A stretch of DNA of 64,000 bases from contig NZ_VWXK01000007.1 of the NCBI RefSeq assembly GCF_011752565.1, positions 124,001 through 188,000 of the forward strand, given 5' to 3'. Within the stretch, counting starts at the first letter, position 1, and each line of letters begins with the position of its first letter. Position numbers and translations under genes: made by a program. Below the pieces are notes generated by a model. It saw only the letters and a list, made by a program, of their open reading frames with translations. It did not search any database and had not been told where the DNA came from. Source of the stretch: Pantoea sp. Ap-967. GTDB taxonomy: Bacteria > Pseudomonadota > Gammaproteobacteria > Pseudomonadales > Pseudomonadaceae. Of the stretch, positions 1-9,059 are shown in pieces.

Positions 1-975
1 GTCGACCGCGACCAGGCCAAGCGCCTGGGCATCGACATGGACATGGTCACGGCGGTGCTCAACAACGCCTACAGCCAGCGGCAGATCTCGACCATCTACG
101 ACAGCCTCAACCAGTACCAGGTGGTGCTGGAAATCAACCCGAAATACGCCTGGGACCCCAGCACCCTGGAGCAGGTGCAGGTGATTACCAGTGACGGTGC
201 GCGGGTGCCGCTGTCGACCATCGCCCATTACGAGAACAGCCTGGCCAACGACCGCGTCAGCCATGAAGGCCAATTCGCTTCCGAGGACATCGCCTTCGAT
301 GTTGCCGAAGGCTACAGCCCTGACCAGGCCATGGCCGCGGTGGAGCGCGAAGTCGCCAAGCTCGGCCTGCCCGAGGAAGTGATCGCCAAGCTGGGCGGCA
401 CCGCCAGTGCCTTCGCCAAGACCCAGGAAGGCCAGCCGTTCATGATTCTCGGCGCGCTGGTGCTGGTGTACCTGGTGCTGGGTATTCTGTACGAAAGCTA
501 CATTCACCCCCTGACCATCCTCTCGACCTTGCCGTCGGCCGGGGTCGGCGCGTTGCTTGCGCTGTACGCCACGGGCGGTGAGTTCAGCCTGATTTCGCTG
601 CTGGGGCTGTTCCTGCTGATTGGCGTGGTGAAGAAGAACGCGATCCTGATGATCGACCTGGCGCTGCAGTTGGAGCGTCACCAGGGGCTGACCCCGGAGG
701 AGTCGATTCGCCGAGCCTGCCTGCTGCGCCTGCGGCCGATCCTGATGACCACGCTGGCCGCCATGCTCGGTGCCTTGCCGCTGCTGATCAGCAGCGCCGA
801 GGGGGCGGAAATGCGCCGGCCGTTGGGCATTACCATTATTGGCGGCCTGGTGTTCAGCCAGGTCCTGACCCTTTACACGACGCCGGTGGTGTACCTGTAC
901 CTCGACCGCCTGCGCCATCGATTCAACCGTTGGCGCGGTGTGCGCACCGACGCCGCCCTGGAAACCCCGCTATGA
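1..975 (+). CDS. muxC: RND multidrug efflux transporter, C-terminal part (MuxC/MdtC-like)
   Basis: Partial gene: the frame is open from base 1 and its N-terminal part lies outside the window. The encoded 324 residues match the end of an inner-membrane RND proton/drug antiporter: second periplasmic loop, then the closing membrane helices with long hydrophobic runs around bases 440-680 and 740-900 and the typical stretch LLIGVVKKNAILMID. The wording of the loop (QRQISTIYDSLNQY) is closest to the MdtC/MuxC subgroup, which works as a heteromeric pump with a second RND protein. The stop codon overlaps the ATG of the next gene (ATGA at 972-975), so pump and channel are translationally coupled. The MuxC name rests on remembered family likeness and on the OpmB-like partner. 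Confidence 0.85.
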   Translation, partial: VDRDQAKRLGIDMDMVTAVLNNAYSQRQISTIYDSLNQYQVVLEINPKYAWDPSTLEQVQVITSDGARVPLSTIAHYENSLANDRVSHEGQFASEDIAFDVAEGYSPDQAMAAVEREVAKLGLPEEVIAKLGGTASAFAKTQEGQPFMILGALVLVYLVLGILYESYIHPLTILSTLPSAGVGALLALYATGGEFSLISLLGLFLLIGVVKKNAILMIDLALQLERHQGLTPEESIRRACLLRLRPILMTTLAAMLGALPLLISSAEGAEMRRPLGITIIGGLVFSQVLTLYTTPVVYLYLDRLRHRFNRWRGVRTDAALETPL

Positions 976-2459
976 CCTTTGCCCAGACTCCACTTCACCG
1001 TGCCTTGCAGCAGCTGACCCGCGGGCGTGGCTCGCGCCTGGTCGGTGCCGGGCTGTGCGCGGTGATGCTCAGCGCCTGTACCCTGAGCCCGGATTACCAC
1101 CGGCCTGAGTTGAGCAGCCCGGCGCAGTTTAAGCAGGCCGAAGGCTGGACCCAGGCCAACCCGTCCGACGCCATCGCCCGTGGCGCCTGGTGGGAAATCT
1201 ATGGGGACAGCGAGCTCAATGCGCTGGTCGAGCAGCTTAACCGCAGCAACCAGACCGTCGCCCAGTCCGAAGCCCAGTACCGCCAGGCCCAGGCGCTGGT
1301 GCGCAGCAGCCGCGCTTCGCTGTTTCCAAGCCTGGACCTGACCACCAGCAGGAACCGTTCGGCGCAGGGAACCGGCAGCTCCAGTTCCAGCCTGTCGAAC
1401 AACAGCAGCGGTATCCGCGACACCTATAACGCCCAGCTTGGCGTGAGTTGGGAAATCGACCTGTGGGGCAAGTTGCGCGAAGCCATGAACGCCAACCAGG
1501 CCAGCGCCGAGGCAAGCTTTGCCGACCTGGCCGCGATTCGCCTGAGCCAACAGTCGGAATTAGTGCAGAACTACCTGCAGCTGCGGGTTATCGATGAACA
1601 GAAGCGCCTGCTGGAACGCACCGTGGCCACCTACGAGCGTTCGCTGCAGATGAACCAGAACCAGTACCAGGCCGGGGTGGCCGGCCCGGATGCGGTGGCC
1701 CAGGCACGCACCCAGCTCAAAAGCACCCAGGCCGACTTGATCGACCTGGCCTGGCAGCGGGCGCAATTCGAGAACGCCATTGCGGTGTTGTTGGGCAAGG
1801 CGCCGGCCGAGTTCTCCCTGGCCGACAGCAAGCAGGTGCCGGCGCTGCCGCAGGTGCCGGTGATGCTGCCCTCGCAACTGCTTGAGCGGCGCCCCGACAT
1901 CGCCTCGGCCGAGCGCAACGTGATGGCTGCCAACGCCAATATCGGTGTGGCCCGAGCCGCCTATTTCCCGGATTTGAGCCTGAGCATGAACGGCGGCTAT
2001 TCCAGCAGCAGTTTCAGCAACTGGATCGAGTTGCCCAACCGCTACTGGTCGGTGGGGCCGCAACTGGCGCTGACCTTGTTCGATGCCGGCAAGCGCAGCG
2101 CCGAGGTGGACCGTACCCGGGCGGTGTATGACCAGACGGTGGCGAAGTACCGCCAGACCGTGCTGGACGGTTTCAAGGAAGTGGAGAACTACCTGGTGCA
2201 GTTGAAGGTGTACGGCGACGAAGCGGTGGTGCGCCAGGAAGCGCTGGACGCTGCGCGGGACTCGTTGCGCCTGACCGAGAACCAGTACCGGGCAGGGCTG
2301 ATCGGCTACCTCGATGTGGTGAACGTACAAACCACGGCGCTTAGCAATGAGCGCAGCGTGTTGAACCTGCTGCAAGGGCGCCTGGTGGCCAGCGTGCAGC
2401 TGATTGCCGCCCTGGGCGGCGGTTGGCAGGCCGAGCAGGCGTTTGCCCAGCAAGAGTGA
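972..2459 (+). CDS. opmB: Outer-membrane efflux channel lipoprotein (OprM/NodT family, OpmB-like)
   Basis: A 495-residue TolC-type outer-membrane factor that would complete the tripartite pump with the upstream RND protein. The N-terminus carries a lipoprotein signal with lipobox LSAC, lipidated Cys at about residue 36. Two OEP repeats follow; the family landmarks WEIDLWGKLR (about 160) and LLERRPDIASAE (about 305) are clear. The ATG at 972 was chosen over an upstream in-frame start at 930 because it gives the signal peptide directly and the usual ATGA overlap with the pump gene. Length is normal for the family. It is the last gene of its operon: a REP pair follows and the next gene has its own leader. 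Confidence 0.9.
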   Translation: MTFAQTPLHRALQQLTRGRGSRLVGAGLCAVMLSACTLSPDYHRPELSSPAQFKQAEGWTQANPSDAIARGAWWEIYGDSELNALVEQLNRSNQTVAQSEAQYRQAQALVRSSRASLFPSLDLTTSRNRSAQGTGSSSSSLSNNSSGIRDTYNAQLGVSWEIDLWGKLREAMNANQASAEASFADLAAIRLSQQSELVQNYLQLRVIDEQKRLLERTVATYERSLQMNQNQYQAGVAGPDAVAQARTQLKSTQADLIDLAWQRAQFENAIAVLLGKAPAEFSLADSKQVPALPQVPVMLPSQLLERRPDIASAERNVMAANANIGVARAAYFPDLSLSMNGGYSSSSFSNWIELPNRYWSVGPQLALTLFDAGKRSAEVDRTRAVYDQTVAKYRQTVLDGFKEVENYLVQLKVYGDEAVVRQEALDAARDSLRLTENQYRAGLIGYLDVVNVQTTALSNERSVLNLLQGRLVASVQLIAALGGGWQAEQAFAQQE

Positions 2460-2484
2460 TAGCCGCAGCGCACACGCTGCACCC

Positions 2485-2596
2485 GTAGGAGCGAGCGCAG
2501 CTCGCGATGGGCTGCAAAGCAGCCCCGGCGTTATCAGCCGCGAAGCTGAAACCTGGGGCCGCGGCGCGCCCCATCGCGAGCTTTGCTCGCTCCTAC
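2485..2596. repeat. Paired REP palindrome (GTAGGAGCGAGC type)
   Basis: Outer arms GTAGGAGCGAGCGCAGCTCG and its near-complement GAGCTTTGCTCGCTCCTAC enclose an inner pair GGGCTGCAAAGCAGCCCC. The same module recurs many times in this window, always between genes. It lies just after opmB and fills most of the 324-base gap to the next gene; nothing else recognisable was seen there apart from a presumed promoter region after 2700. Confidence 0.85.
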
Positions 2597-2783
2597 CAAC
2601 TCGGTGTCGTTCTGCTGTCAGGCGACAAGTGGCAATGTGCCGCCATTCGCCGCTGCACGGGCTCTAGCCCAAGCGCCACAGCGCCCAGGTACACCGGTTG
2701 GATCCATTCCCATTCGCAGAAACCCCGTGCGTTTCGCCAAAGCTTGAGTACAATCGTCAGTTTTTCCCGGGCCCCCTGTCCCG

Positions 2784-4886
2784 ATGTTGGAACTGCCAAT
2801 GCTGACCGGTAGCTACTCTTCCTCGCTGGTGTTGATCTCACTGTGTGTGGCCATCCTGGCGTCCTATACCGCCCTGGATCTCACGGGCCGCATCGCCACG
2901 GCGAAGGGACGCGCCGTGTACCTATGGATGGGCGGCGGCGCGCTGGCCATGGGGATTGGCGTCTGGTCGATGCATTTCATCGGCATGCTCGCCTTCAGCC
3001 TGCCCATCAGCCTGGGCTACGACATCGGCCTGACGGCGTTTTCGTTGCTGATCGCCGTCTTGTCCTCTGGCTTTGCCCTCTGGTTGGTCAGCCAGCCGAG
3101 CCTGCCCAGCCTGCAACTGGGCCTGGGCGCGTTGATCATGGGCGCAGGCATTGCCTGTATGCACTACACCGGCATGGCCGCCATGCGCATGCTGCCTGGC
3201 ATCGACTACGACCCCACCCTGTTCGGTGCCTCGCTGGCCATAGCGGTTGGGGCTTCGGCCGCTGCCTTGTGGATCGCCTTCCGCCTGCGCCAGCATACGC
3301 CTTACGTGCGGCAGATCCGCGGCCTGGCGGCGATGTTGATGGGGGTTGCCATCGTCGGCATGCACTACACCGGCATGGCCGCGGCGAATTTCCCCGAAGG
3401 CAGCTTCTGCGGCGCGCTGGCCGGCGGCGTGCAAGGCGAGGGCCTGGTCTACCTGGTGCTGATCACCACCCTGGCGGTGTTGGCGGTGGCGCTGCTGACC
3501 TCGGTGCTGGATGCACGCCTGGAGGCGCGCACCGCCGAGCTTGCCCATTCGCTGACCCTGGCCAACCAGGAACTGACCCAGTTGGCCCTGCACGACACCC
3601 TCACCGGGTTGCCCAACCGCACGTTGCTGTCCGACCGGATCGACCAGGCCATTGGCAAGGTGGCGGAGCAGGGTGGCTGTTTTGCCCTGATGTTCATCGA
3701 CCTGGATGGCTTCAAGCCGGTCAACGATGCCTTCGGCCACCATGTCGGCGACCTGCTGCTCAAGGCCGTGGCGGCGCGCCTGCGGGGCCACCTGCACAGC
3801 CAGGATACCCTGGCGCGCATCGGCGGCGATGAGTTCGTGCTGCTGGTGGAGTTGCAGGAACCGGACGATGCCATGGATGTGGCGGTCAAGCAGGTGAACC
3901 TGGTGTCGCGTACCTTCCGCGTTGCCGAGCACGACCTGCAGCTGACCGCGAGCCTGGGCATCGTCCTGTACCCCGGTAATGGCCAGGACCAGCTTGAGTT
4001 GCTGCGCAATGCCGACGCCGCCATGTACCATGCCAAGAGCGCGGGCAAGAACGGCTACAGCTTCTTCGACGCCTCGATGAACAGCAACGCGCGCCAGCAA
4101 CTGCAGCTGCTGCAGGACTTGCGCCAGGCCCTGGAGCACAAGCAGTTCCGCTTGCACTACCAGCCCAAGTTCGACGCCCAGGCCTGCCAGCCAATCGGTG
4201 CCGAGGCCTTGCTGCGTTGGGAGCACCCCCAGCATGGGTTGCTGTTGCCCGACCGTTTCATCGGCCTTGCGGAAAAGACCGGCCTGATCATCCCGATTGG
4301 TGAGTGGGTACTGGATGAAGCCTGCCGGCAGATGCGCCAGTGGGTGGACCAGGGCCACGCCGAATGGCGCATGGCGGTTAACCTGTCGGCCATCCAGTTC
4401 TGCCATGCCAGCCTGGTCGACAGCGTTGCCCGCGCCCTTGCCGATAACGGCCTGCCGGCCAACCGGCTGACCCTGGAAATTACCGAAACCACTGCCATGC
4501 ATGACGCCGATGCCAGCCTGATGGTGCTGCAGCGTTTGTCCGACATGGGTGTGGACCTGTCGATCGATGATTTTGGCACCGGGTATTCGAGCCTGATGTA
4601 CCTCAAGCGCCTGCCGGCCAACGAGCTGAAGATCGACCGCGGCTTCGTGCGCGACCTGGAGCAGGACAGCGACGATGCGGCGATCGTTTCGGCGATTGTC
4701 GCTCTTGGCCAGGCGCTGGGCCTGCGAATTGTTGCCGAAGGGGTGGAAACCGACCGCCAGCAGGCATTCCTGACACGGCTGGGCTGTGATTCGCTACAAG
4801 GCTACTTGCTTGGGCAGCCGGTACCTGCGGAGGCGTTCATGGGTAATTTGCAGGCGTTGCGCGTGCAAAGCGAGTTGGCTGTCTAG
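2784..4886 (+). CDS. MHYT-GGDEF-EAL cyclic-di-GMP signalling protein
   Basis: A 700-residue inner-membrane protein. The first 240 residues are a seven-helix MHYT sensor with three repeats of its signature (MHFIGM near 63, MHYTGM near 126 and 193), thought to bind a metal or small gas. A GGDEF diguanylate cyclase domain follows with an intact GGDEF at 347-351; the position of the Arg of the RxxD inhibitory site is His (HSQD). The C-terminal EAL phosphodiesterase domain starts with EALLRW at 474 and keeps the catalytic set: VNLS, EITET, IDDFGTGYSS near 594 and AEGVE. It may therefore make or break c-di-GMP; breakdown seems likely but is not shown. A second ATG at 2799 is an alternative start. 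The gene is monocistronic and converges with the next one (stops overlap by 3 bases). Confidence 0.92.
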   Translation: MLELPMLTGSYSSSLVLISLCVAILASYTALDLTGRIATAKGRAVYLWMGGGALAMGIGVWSMHFIGMLAFSLPISLGYDIGLTAFSLLIAVLSSGFALWLVSQPSLPSLQLGLGALIMGAGIACMHYTGMAAMRMLPGIDYDPTLFGASLAIAVGASAAALWIAFRLRQHTPYVRQIRGLAAMLMGVAIVGMHYTGMAAANFPEGSFCGALAGGVQGEGLVYLVLITTLAVLAVALLTSVLDARLEARTAELAHSLTLANQELTQLALHDTLTGLPNRTLLSDRIDQAIGKVAEQGGCFALMFIDLDGFKPVNDAFGHHVGDLLLKAVAARLRGHLHSQDTLARIGGDEFVLLVELQEPDDAMDVAVKQVNLVSRTFRVAEHDLQLTASLGIVLYPGNGQDQLELLRNADAAMYHAKSAGKNGYSFFDASMNSNARQQLQLLQDLRQALEHKQFRLHYQPKFDAQACQPIGAEALLRWEHPQHGLLLPDRFIGLAEKTGLIIPIGEWVLDEACRQMRQWVDQGHAEWRMAVNLSAIQFCHASLVDSVARALADNGLPANRLTLEITETTAMHDADASLMVLQRLSDMGVDLSIDDFGTGYSSLMYLKRLPANELKIDRGFVRDLEQDSDDAAIVSAIVALGQALGLRIVAEGVETDRQQAFLTRLGCDSLQGYLLGQPVPAEAFMGNLQALRVQSELAV

Positions 4887-5143
4887 CCTGCATCGCGCAG
4901 GCTGAAGGCCGGGGCGAAGGTTTCCATTTCGGCCTCGACGGCTTCGATGATGCGTTCCACATCCGCCGCGGCCATGATCGCCGTGCAGGGAATGCCGGCA
5001 ATGGCCAGCAGGGTTTCACCGGTGGCCCGGTCGAACAGGCGTGCGACCATGCTGCGCGGCGCATCCATGCTGGCTTCGAAGCCCAGCGGGTGGAAATGCC
5101 AGCGCATCACCTGGCAGGCGTTGGGGAACGTCAGTTTGTTCAT
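4883..5143 (-). CDS. DUF1652 family protein
   Basis: An 86-residue soluble protein of the Pseudomonas DUF1652 family, function unknown. Family features are the opening NACQVMRWHFHPLGFEASMD and the following LFDRATGETLLAIAGIP. The ATG at 5143 has a strong GGAGG about 5 bases upstream, so this start is preferred over an in-frame ATG 72 bases further out that would add a Cys/Arg-rich tail unlike the family. It stands alone and faces the c-di-GMP gene tail to tail. Confidence 0.8.
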   Translation of the reverse strand: MNKLTFPNACQVMRWHFHPLGFEASMDAPRSMVARLFDRATGETLLAIAGIPCTAIMAAADVERIIEAVEAEMETFAPAFSLRDAG

Positions 5144-5544
5144 GCCAGCCTCCTTGCCCGTCCTGGGCAGGGTGATCGGGGCCACAGCGCGGCACCGGGA
5201 TAGTAAACATAGCACTCGGCGCCGTTGAGAATGATGGGCGAATAAGACAAATGTACTAATGCATGACGGTGTTCACAGGCTTGTCATGCAAGGCGCTTGG
5301 GCGGCATGTGCGCAGGCAAACGTTTTCCATGGTGGTTACCGGCGGAAAAGGTGCTTAGCTGGCTATCTGATCGCAAGCGGGCGGGAGGGGCTGTTTCGGA
5401 CGAACGGCTAGAGCGTGCGCAAGGTGCCAATTCCCTGTAGGAGCGGGCTTGCCCCGCGAACACCGGCGAAGCCGGTGCCATGCACCGCGGTGCCTGTTTC
5501 GCGGGGCAAGCCCGTTCCTACAAGGGGTTGAGGCGCCCAACCGC
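5144..5544. other. Intergenic stretch with one REP pair
   Basis: About 400 bases between two minus-strand genes. It must hold the promoter of the DUF1652 gene near its left end. Apart from the REP pair at 5437-5521 no coding frame, RNA gene or clear terminator could be recognised. Confidence 0.6.
5437..5521. repeat. Paired REP palindrome (GTAGGAGCGGGC type)
   Basis: Arms GTAGGAGCGGGCTTGCCCCG and CGGGGCAAGCCCGTTCCTAC enclose short inner palindromes (CACCGGCGAAGCCGGTG and CACCGCGGTG). This second REP family also occurs at 14495-14573 and 48601-48685. Here it sits just downstream of the DUF1345 gene's stop codon. Confidence 0.85.
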
Positions 5545-6192
5545 TCACCCCAACAACCCAGCCGCAATATTGATGGTAAACCCCAGAATCGCTGTATTGA
5601 ACACGAACCCCACCAACGAATGGGCCAACACCACCCGGCGCATGCCACGCCCACCCACGCCGATGTCGGACGTTTGCACGGCAACGCTGATGGTGAACGA
5701 GAAGTAGTGGAAATCCCAATAATCCGGGTTGCGTTCACCGTCGGCGAAGCGCAGTGCCGGCTCATGGCGGTCGCCGGTATAGAACAGCCGGGCGTAATGC
5801 AGGCTGAAGATGCAGCCGATCAGCAACCATGAGCCGGCGACCGTCAACCCGGTGTACAGGTAGTGCAGCGCCAGCGCACCACCCTGCAGGCCGCGGCTGG
5901 ACACCAACTGCAAGGTGACGGCGGCAAGGCTGGCGATGGCAGCGATGCACACGGTGAACAACACCAACCCCGCGTTCTCGTCCTCGACCCGGGCCACCTT
6001 GCGCACGGTTTCCGGGCTGGCCCGGCAGGTCAACCACAGCACCAGCAACAAGTAGAGCCAGACGCCGACGTTCCAGCCGCTGAGCACTCGCTGCACGGTG
6101 TCGTCGGCGGGTATCAGCCAGGCGCCGATCACGCCGGCGAGGGCGGCAATGCTCAGGCGGGGGTGGGTACGGGTGAGGCGATGAAGAACCAT
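5545..6192 (-). CDS. DUF1345 family integral membrane protein
   Basis: A 215-residue protein with four to five hydrophobic segments (about 15-30, 43-60, 75-98, 112-132 and 190-213) and the conserved region [20 protein letters not shown] followed by SDIGV, which marks the DUF1345 family. No biochemical role is known to me. The frame stays open far upstream through the antisense of the recombinase gene, but the start at 6192 gives the family length and a clean hydrophobic N-terminus. It is transcribed divergently from the recombinase gene, with 126 bases between starts. Confidence 0.82.
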   Translation of the reverse strand: MVLHRLTRTHPRLSIAALAGVIGAWLIPADDTVQRVLSGWNVGVWLYLLLVLWLTCRASPETVRKVARVEDENAGLVLFTVCIAAIASLAAVTLQLVSSRGLQGGALALHYLYTGLTVAGSWLLIGCIFSLHYARLFYTGDRHEPALRFADGERNPDYWDFHYFSFTISVAVQTSDIGVGGRGMRRVVLAHSLVGFVFNTAILGFTINIAAGLLG

Positions 6193-6318
6193 AGGGGCTC
6201 GCTGGCGTTTGCTTGGCTTGAACTCTAGACCACAGATCGCCCAGGCAGTGCGGGTTCGATCAACCGCCGCGCTTTGCGGTACCATTGCGCGCAGTCGTTT
6301 CGCTTCAGGATTCACGTT

Positions 6319-7233
6319 TTGTCCGATCTTTCGCACAGCCCCTTGCTGCAATACCTCGCCCGCCTGGCCCCCTCCAGCCAGCAAACCATGCGCTACGTGC
6401 TCCAGGACGCCGCCGACCGGCTCGGCTTCGTCGAATGCAACCTGGCCGACATGCCCTGGCACCTGCTGGAACCCGGCCACCTGATCGGCCTGGTGGCCGC
6501 CTTGCGCACCGATGGCTATGCGCCCAACAGCTCGTCGTTGTATGTCAATGCGGTGCGCGGGGTGATGAACGAAGCCTGGCGCATGGGCCTGATCGACCAC
6601 GAGCGCCTGTTGCGCATCCGCGAGGTCAAGCCGGCCAGCGGTAGCCGCCTGCCGCCTGGGCGCAACCTGCGCCGTAGCCTGATTCGCGAGCTGATGGACG
6701 TGTGCGCCGCCGACCCAAGGCCCCAGGGCGTTCGCGATGCGGCGATCATTGCGTTGCTGTATGGCACCGGCATGCGCAAGTCCGAATCGGTGGACATCGA
6801 CCTGAGCCAAGTGGATTTCCAGGCCCGTAGCCTGCAGGTTACCGGCAAGGGCAACCGGCAGTTGATCAAGTACGCGCCGCCCTGGGCCTTCGACAAGCTG
6901 CAAGCCTGGCTCGACCTGCGCCGCCAGGACCTGCCCGAAGGCGCATCGGACGACCCGTTCCTGTTCAACCGGATCCGCCGTGGCAGCCACATCACCCGTG
7001 CGCGCATCACCAAGCATGCGATCTACTACATCGCCCGCCAGCGCGGGGCGCAGGTGGGGGTGAAAATCATGCCCCACGATTTTCGCCGGGCGTTCATCAC
7101 CCGGGTGATCGAGGAGCACGACCTGTCGATTGCACAGAAACTGGCCCACCATGCCAATATCCAGACCACGGCCAGCTATGACCGGCGCGATGACAATGAG
7201 CGGCGGCGGGCGGTGGACCGCTTCGACTATTGA
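6319..7233 (+). CDS. Solitary tyrosine recombinase (phage integrase family)
   Basis: About 304 residues from a TTG start at 6319, which has CAGGA eight bases upstream; the frame extends to another TTG at 6274, and the first ATG is too far in. The N-terminal 100 residues are a SAM-like core-binding domain. The catalytic domain keeps the full set, numbered from the 6274 start: R168 in GTGMRKSE, K192 in GKGNRQ, H268 and R271 in HDFRR, H292/H293 in AHHAN and nucleophile Y302 in SYDRR. It should cut and rejoin DNA at an unknown site. No excisionase, phage gene or direct-repeat att pair was found beside it, so it is not clearly part of a mobile element. Confidence 0.88.
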   Translation: MSDLSHSPLLQYLARLAPSSQQTMRYVLQDAADRLGFVECNLADMPWHLLEPGHLIGLVAALRTDGYAPNSSSLYVNAVRGVMNEAWRMGLIDHERLLRIREVKPASGSRLPPGRNLRRSLIRELMDVCAADPRPQGVRDAAIIALLYGTGMRKSESVDIDLSQVDFQARSLQVTGKGNRQLIKYAPPWAFDKLQAWLDLRRQDLPEGASDDPFLFNRIRRGSHITRARITKHAIYYIARQRGAQVGVKIMPHDFRRAFITRVIEEHDLSIAQKLAHHANIQTTASYDRRDDNERRRAVDRFDY

Positions 7234-7248
7234 GCTTACGGCCACAGG

Positions 7249-8439
7249 CTAGTGGATGCTCGACGCCAGCTCGAAGATCGGCATGTACATCAGAATCACG
7301 ATAAAGCCGATCAGCAAGCCAATGAAGGTCATCAGCAGGGGTTCGAACAGCTTGACGAACCACTCCACCCAGCGGCCGATTTCCTGGTCGTGGAAATCCG
7401 CGCAGCGCTCAAGCATCTCGCCCAGGTTCCCTGACTGCTCGCCGGCGCGCAGCAGCCGTAGCGACACTGGGGTCACCAATTGCCCCTGTTCCAGTGCATC
7501 GGACAGCGAGAGCCCTTCGCCCACCCGCCGGCTGGCCTGCTCCAGGCCCTGGGCCGAGGTGCTGCCGAGCAGGCCGCGGGCCATGCCCATGGCGGTGAGG
7601 ATCGGAATGCCGCCCTGCAGCAGGATGCCCAGGGAGCGGTAGAAGCGTGCCAGCTCATACATCACCAGCCGCTGGTGCAGGGCCGGCAGGCGCCGCAACT
7701 GGCGCGAGCCAAAGCGCCGCAGTTGGGGGTTGCGCCGCAACACCACCAAGGCGCCAATGCCGCCTGCCGTGGCCAGGGCCAGGGGTAGCTGTTGGGCATG
7801 CAGGAACAGGCCGATATCCATCAAAACCCGCGACAGCCAGGGCAGTTCGCTGCCCATGCCCTCGAACACCAGGCTGAAGCGCGGTACCACGTAGCCCAGC
7901 AGAAACAGCACCACGCCGCCGCCTACCAGCAACAGCAGCAGGGGGTAGACCGAGGCGCCCAGCAGTTTCTGCCGCACCAGGTCCAGGCGCTGGCGGTAGC
8001 CGATATAGCGGGCCAGGGCATCGCCCAGCGCGCCGGTGCGCTCGCTCGATTGCACCAGCGCCACATACAAGGGGGGAAATACCCGTGGCTGCTGGGCCAA
8101 CGCCTGCGACAGCGAACGGCCTTCGTACAGCTGGCGCACCAGCTCGCTCAGCACCTTGCGCGGCGTGCCCAGGGGGGCCTTTTCCGCCAGGCTTTCCAGC
8201 GCGTCGATCAAGGGCAGGCCGGCGCGCAGCAAGGTGGTCAGCTCCTGACTGAACAGCACCAGGTCGAACACCGTTGCCCGGCGCCAGGCCAATGCCCGCC
8301 AGTTGCGGCCCTGGCCGCGCACGCTGACCACCCGCAAGCCTTGGTCCTGGGCCTGGCGGCGGGCCTGCTCGGCGTCTTCGGCGTCGATCTGGATCTGCAC
8401 CACGCCCTGTCTGCCCAGGGCCTTGAGGCTATAGCGCAT
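7249..8439 (-). CDS. gspF: Type II secretion inner-membrane platform protein GspF
   Basis: A 396-residue protein with the two tandem T2SSF domains (about 65-190 and 265-390) and three membrane spans, near 165, 205-225 and 365-390. Landmarks are LFSQELTTLLRAGLPL (about 67), EGRSLSQAL and LLRAGEQSGNLGEML. GspF anchors the pseudopilus assembly ATPase to the inner membrane. The start at 8439 follows AAGGAG at good distance; an upstream in-frame ATG would run through gspG antisense-like sequence and is rejected. It lies 11 bases after gspG and is the second and last gene of the pair. The other gsp/xcp genes are not here, so it must borrow partners from elsewhere or be a relic. Confidence 0.9.
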   Translation of the reverse strand: MRYSLKALGRQGVVQIQIDAEDAEQARRQAQDQGLRVVSVRGQGRNWRALAWRRATVFDLVLFSQELTTLLRAGLPLIDALESLAEKAPLGTPRKVLSELVRQLYEGRSLSQALAQQPRVFPPLYVALVQSSERTGALGDALARYIGYRQRLDLVRQKLLGASVYPLLLLLVGGGVVLFLLGYVVPRFSLVFEGMGSELPWLSRVLMDIGLFLHAQQLPLALATAGGIGALVVLRRNPQLRRFGSRQLRRLPALHQRLVMYELARFYRSLGILLQGGIPILTAMGMARGLLGSTSAQGLEQASRRVGEGLSLSDALEQGQLVTPVSLRLLRAGEQSGNLGEMLERCADFHDQEIGRWVEWFVKLFEPLLMTFIGLLIGFIVILMYMPIFELASSIH

Positions 8440-8450
8440 GGTCGTTCTCC

Positions 8451-8876
8451 TTATTGCCAGCTGGTGATTTCGGCGTTTTCGCCTTCGCCGCCGGGTTGGC
8501 CATCCTTGCCCAGCGACAGCAAGTCGTACTCGCCGCCGTTCTCGCCGGGTTGCCGGTAGATGTACGGGCGGCCCCAAGGGTCCTGGGGCACCGCCTTCTG
8601 CAGGTACGGCCCGGTCCAGCGCGGCTCGCCGCTGGGGGCGGCCACCAGGGCCTGCAGGCCTTGCTCACTGTTGGGGTAATGCCCCACTTCCAGGCGGTAC
8701 AGGTCCAGGGCCTTGCCCAGGCCCTCGATCTGCGCCCGCGCCACCTTGGCTTCGGAACGGCCGAGCTGGCTGAAGTACTTGGGGGCGACGATGCCGGCCA
8801 ACAGGCCGAGCACCACCAGCACGACCAGAAGTTCGAGCAGGGTAAAGCCGCGTTGGGGGTTGGGTTTGCGCTGCAT
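8451..8876 (-). CDS. gspG: Type II secretion major pseudopilin GspG
   Basis: A 141-residue pseudopilin. After a short basic leader comes the prepilin peptidase site with G before FTLLELLVVLVVLG; Glu at mature position 5 is present. The C-terminal globular part shows the GspG calcium-site region: YPNSEQGLQAL, DPWGRPYIY and YDLLSLGKDG. GspG polymerises into the pseudopilus that pushes folded proteins through the outer-membrane secretin. It is the first gene of a two-gene unit with gspF and is divergent from the lytic transglycosylase gene, with 183 bases between the starts. The usual minor pseudopilins H-K are absent from the neighbourhood. Confidence 0.93.
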   Translation of the reverse strand: MQRKPNPQRGFTLLELLVVLVVLGLLAGIVAPKYFSQLGRSEAKVARAQIEGLGKALDLYRLEVGHYPNSEQGLQALVAAPSGEPRWTGPYLQKAVPQDPWGRPYIYRQPGENGGEYDLLSLGKDGQPGGEGENAEITSWQ

Positions 8877-9059
8877 GGTGTAGACCTCCGCTGCTGGGGA
8901 CAGGCTTTTCACAGCCCCATGCAACAGCCGTGCACGTCTGCCTCGGGGCCTTGCGCCATGCGCCATGGCAAGCGGCACAGTGCTTGCGGTGTATCAGCAA
9001 AGCCCGGGTTTTCCGGGGCATTTCCCCCACAACGGGGGCACGGCGGGGAGGCGACCGAC

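Noticed and set aside
2922..4502. Minus-strand open frame of 526 codons across the MHYT-GGDEF-EAL gene
   Set aside because: Antisense shadow; the sense product has complete, ordered domains and conserved catalytic motifs.
6319..7233. Recombinase as mark of a prophage
   Set aside because: Neighbours on both sides are ordinary chromosomal genes and no phage genes or att repeats were seen.
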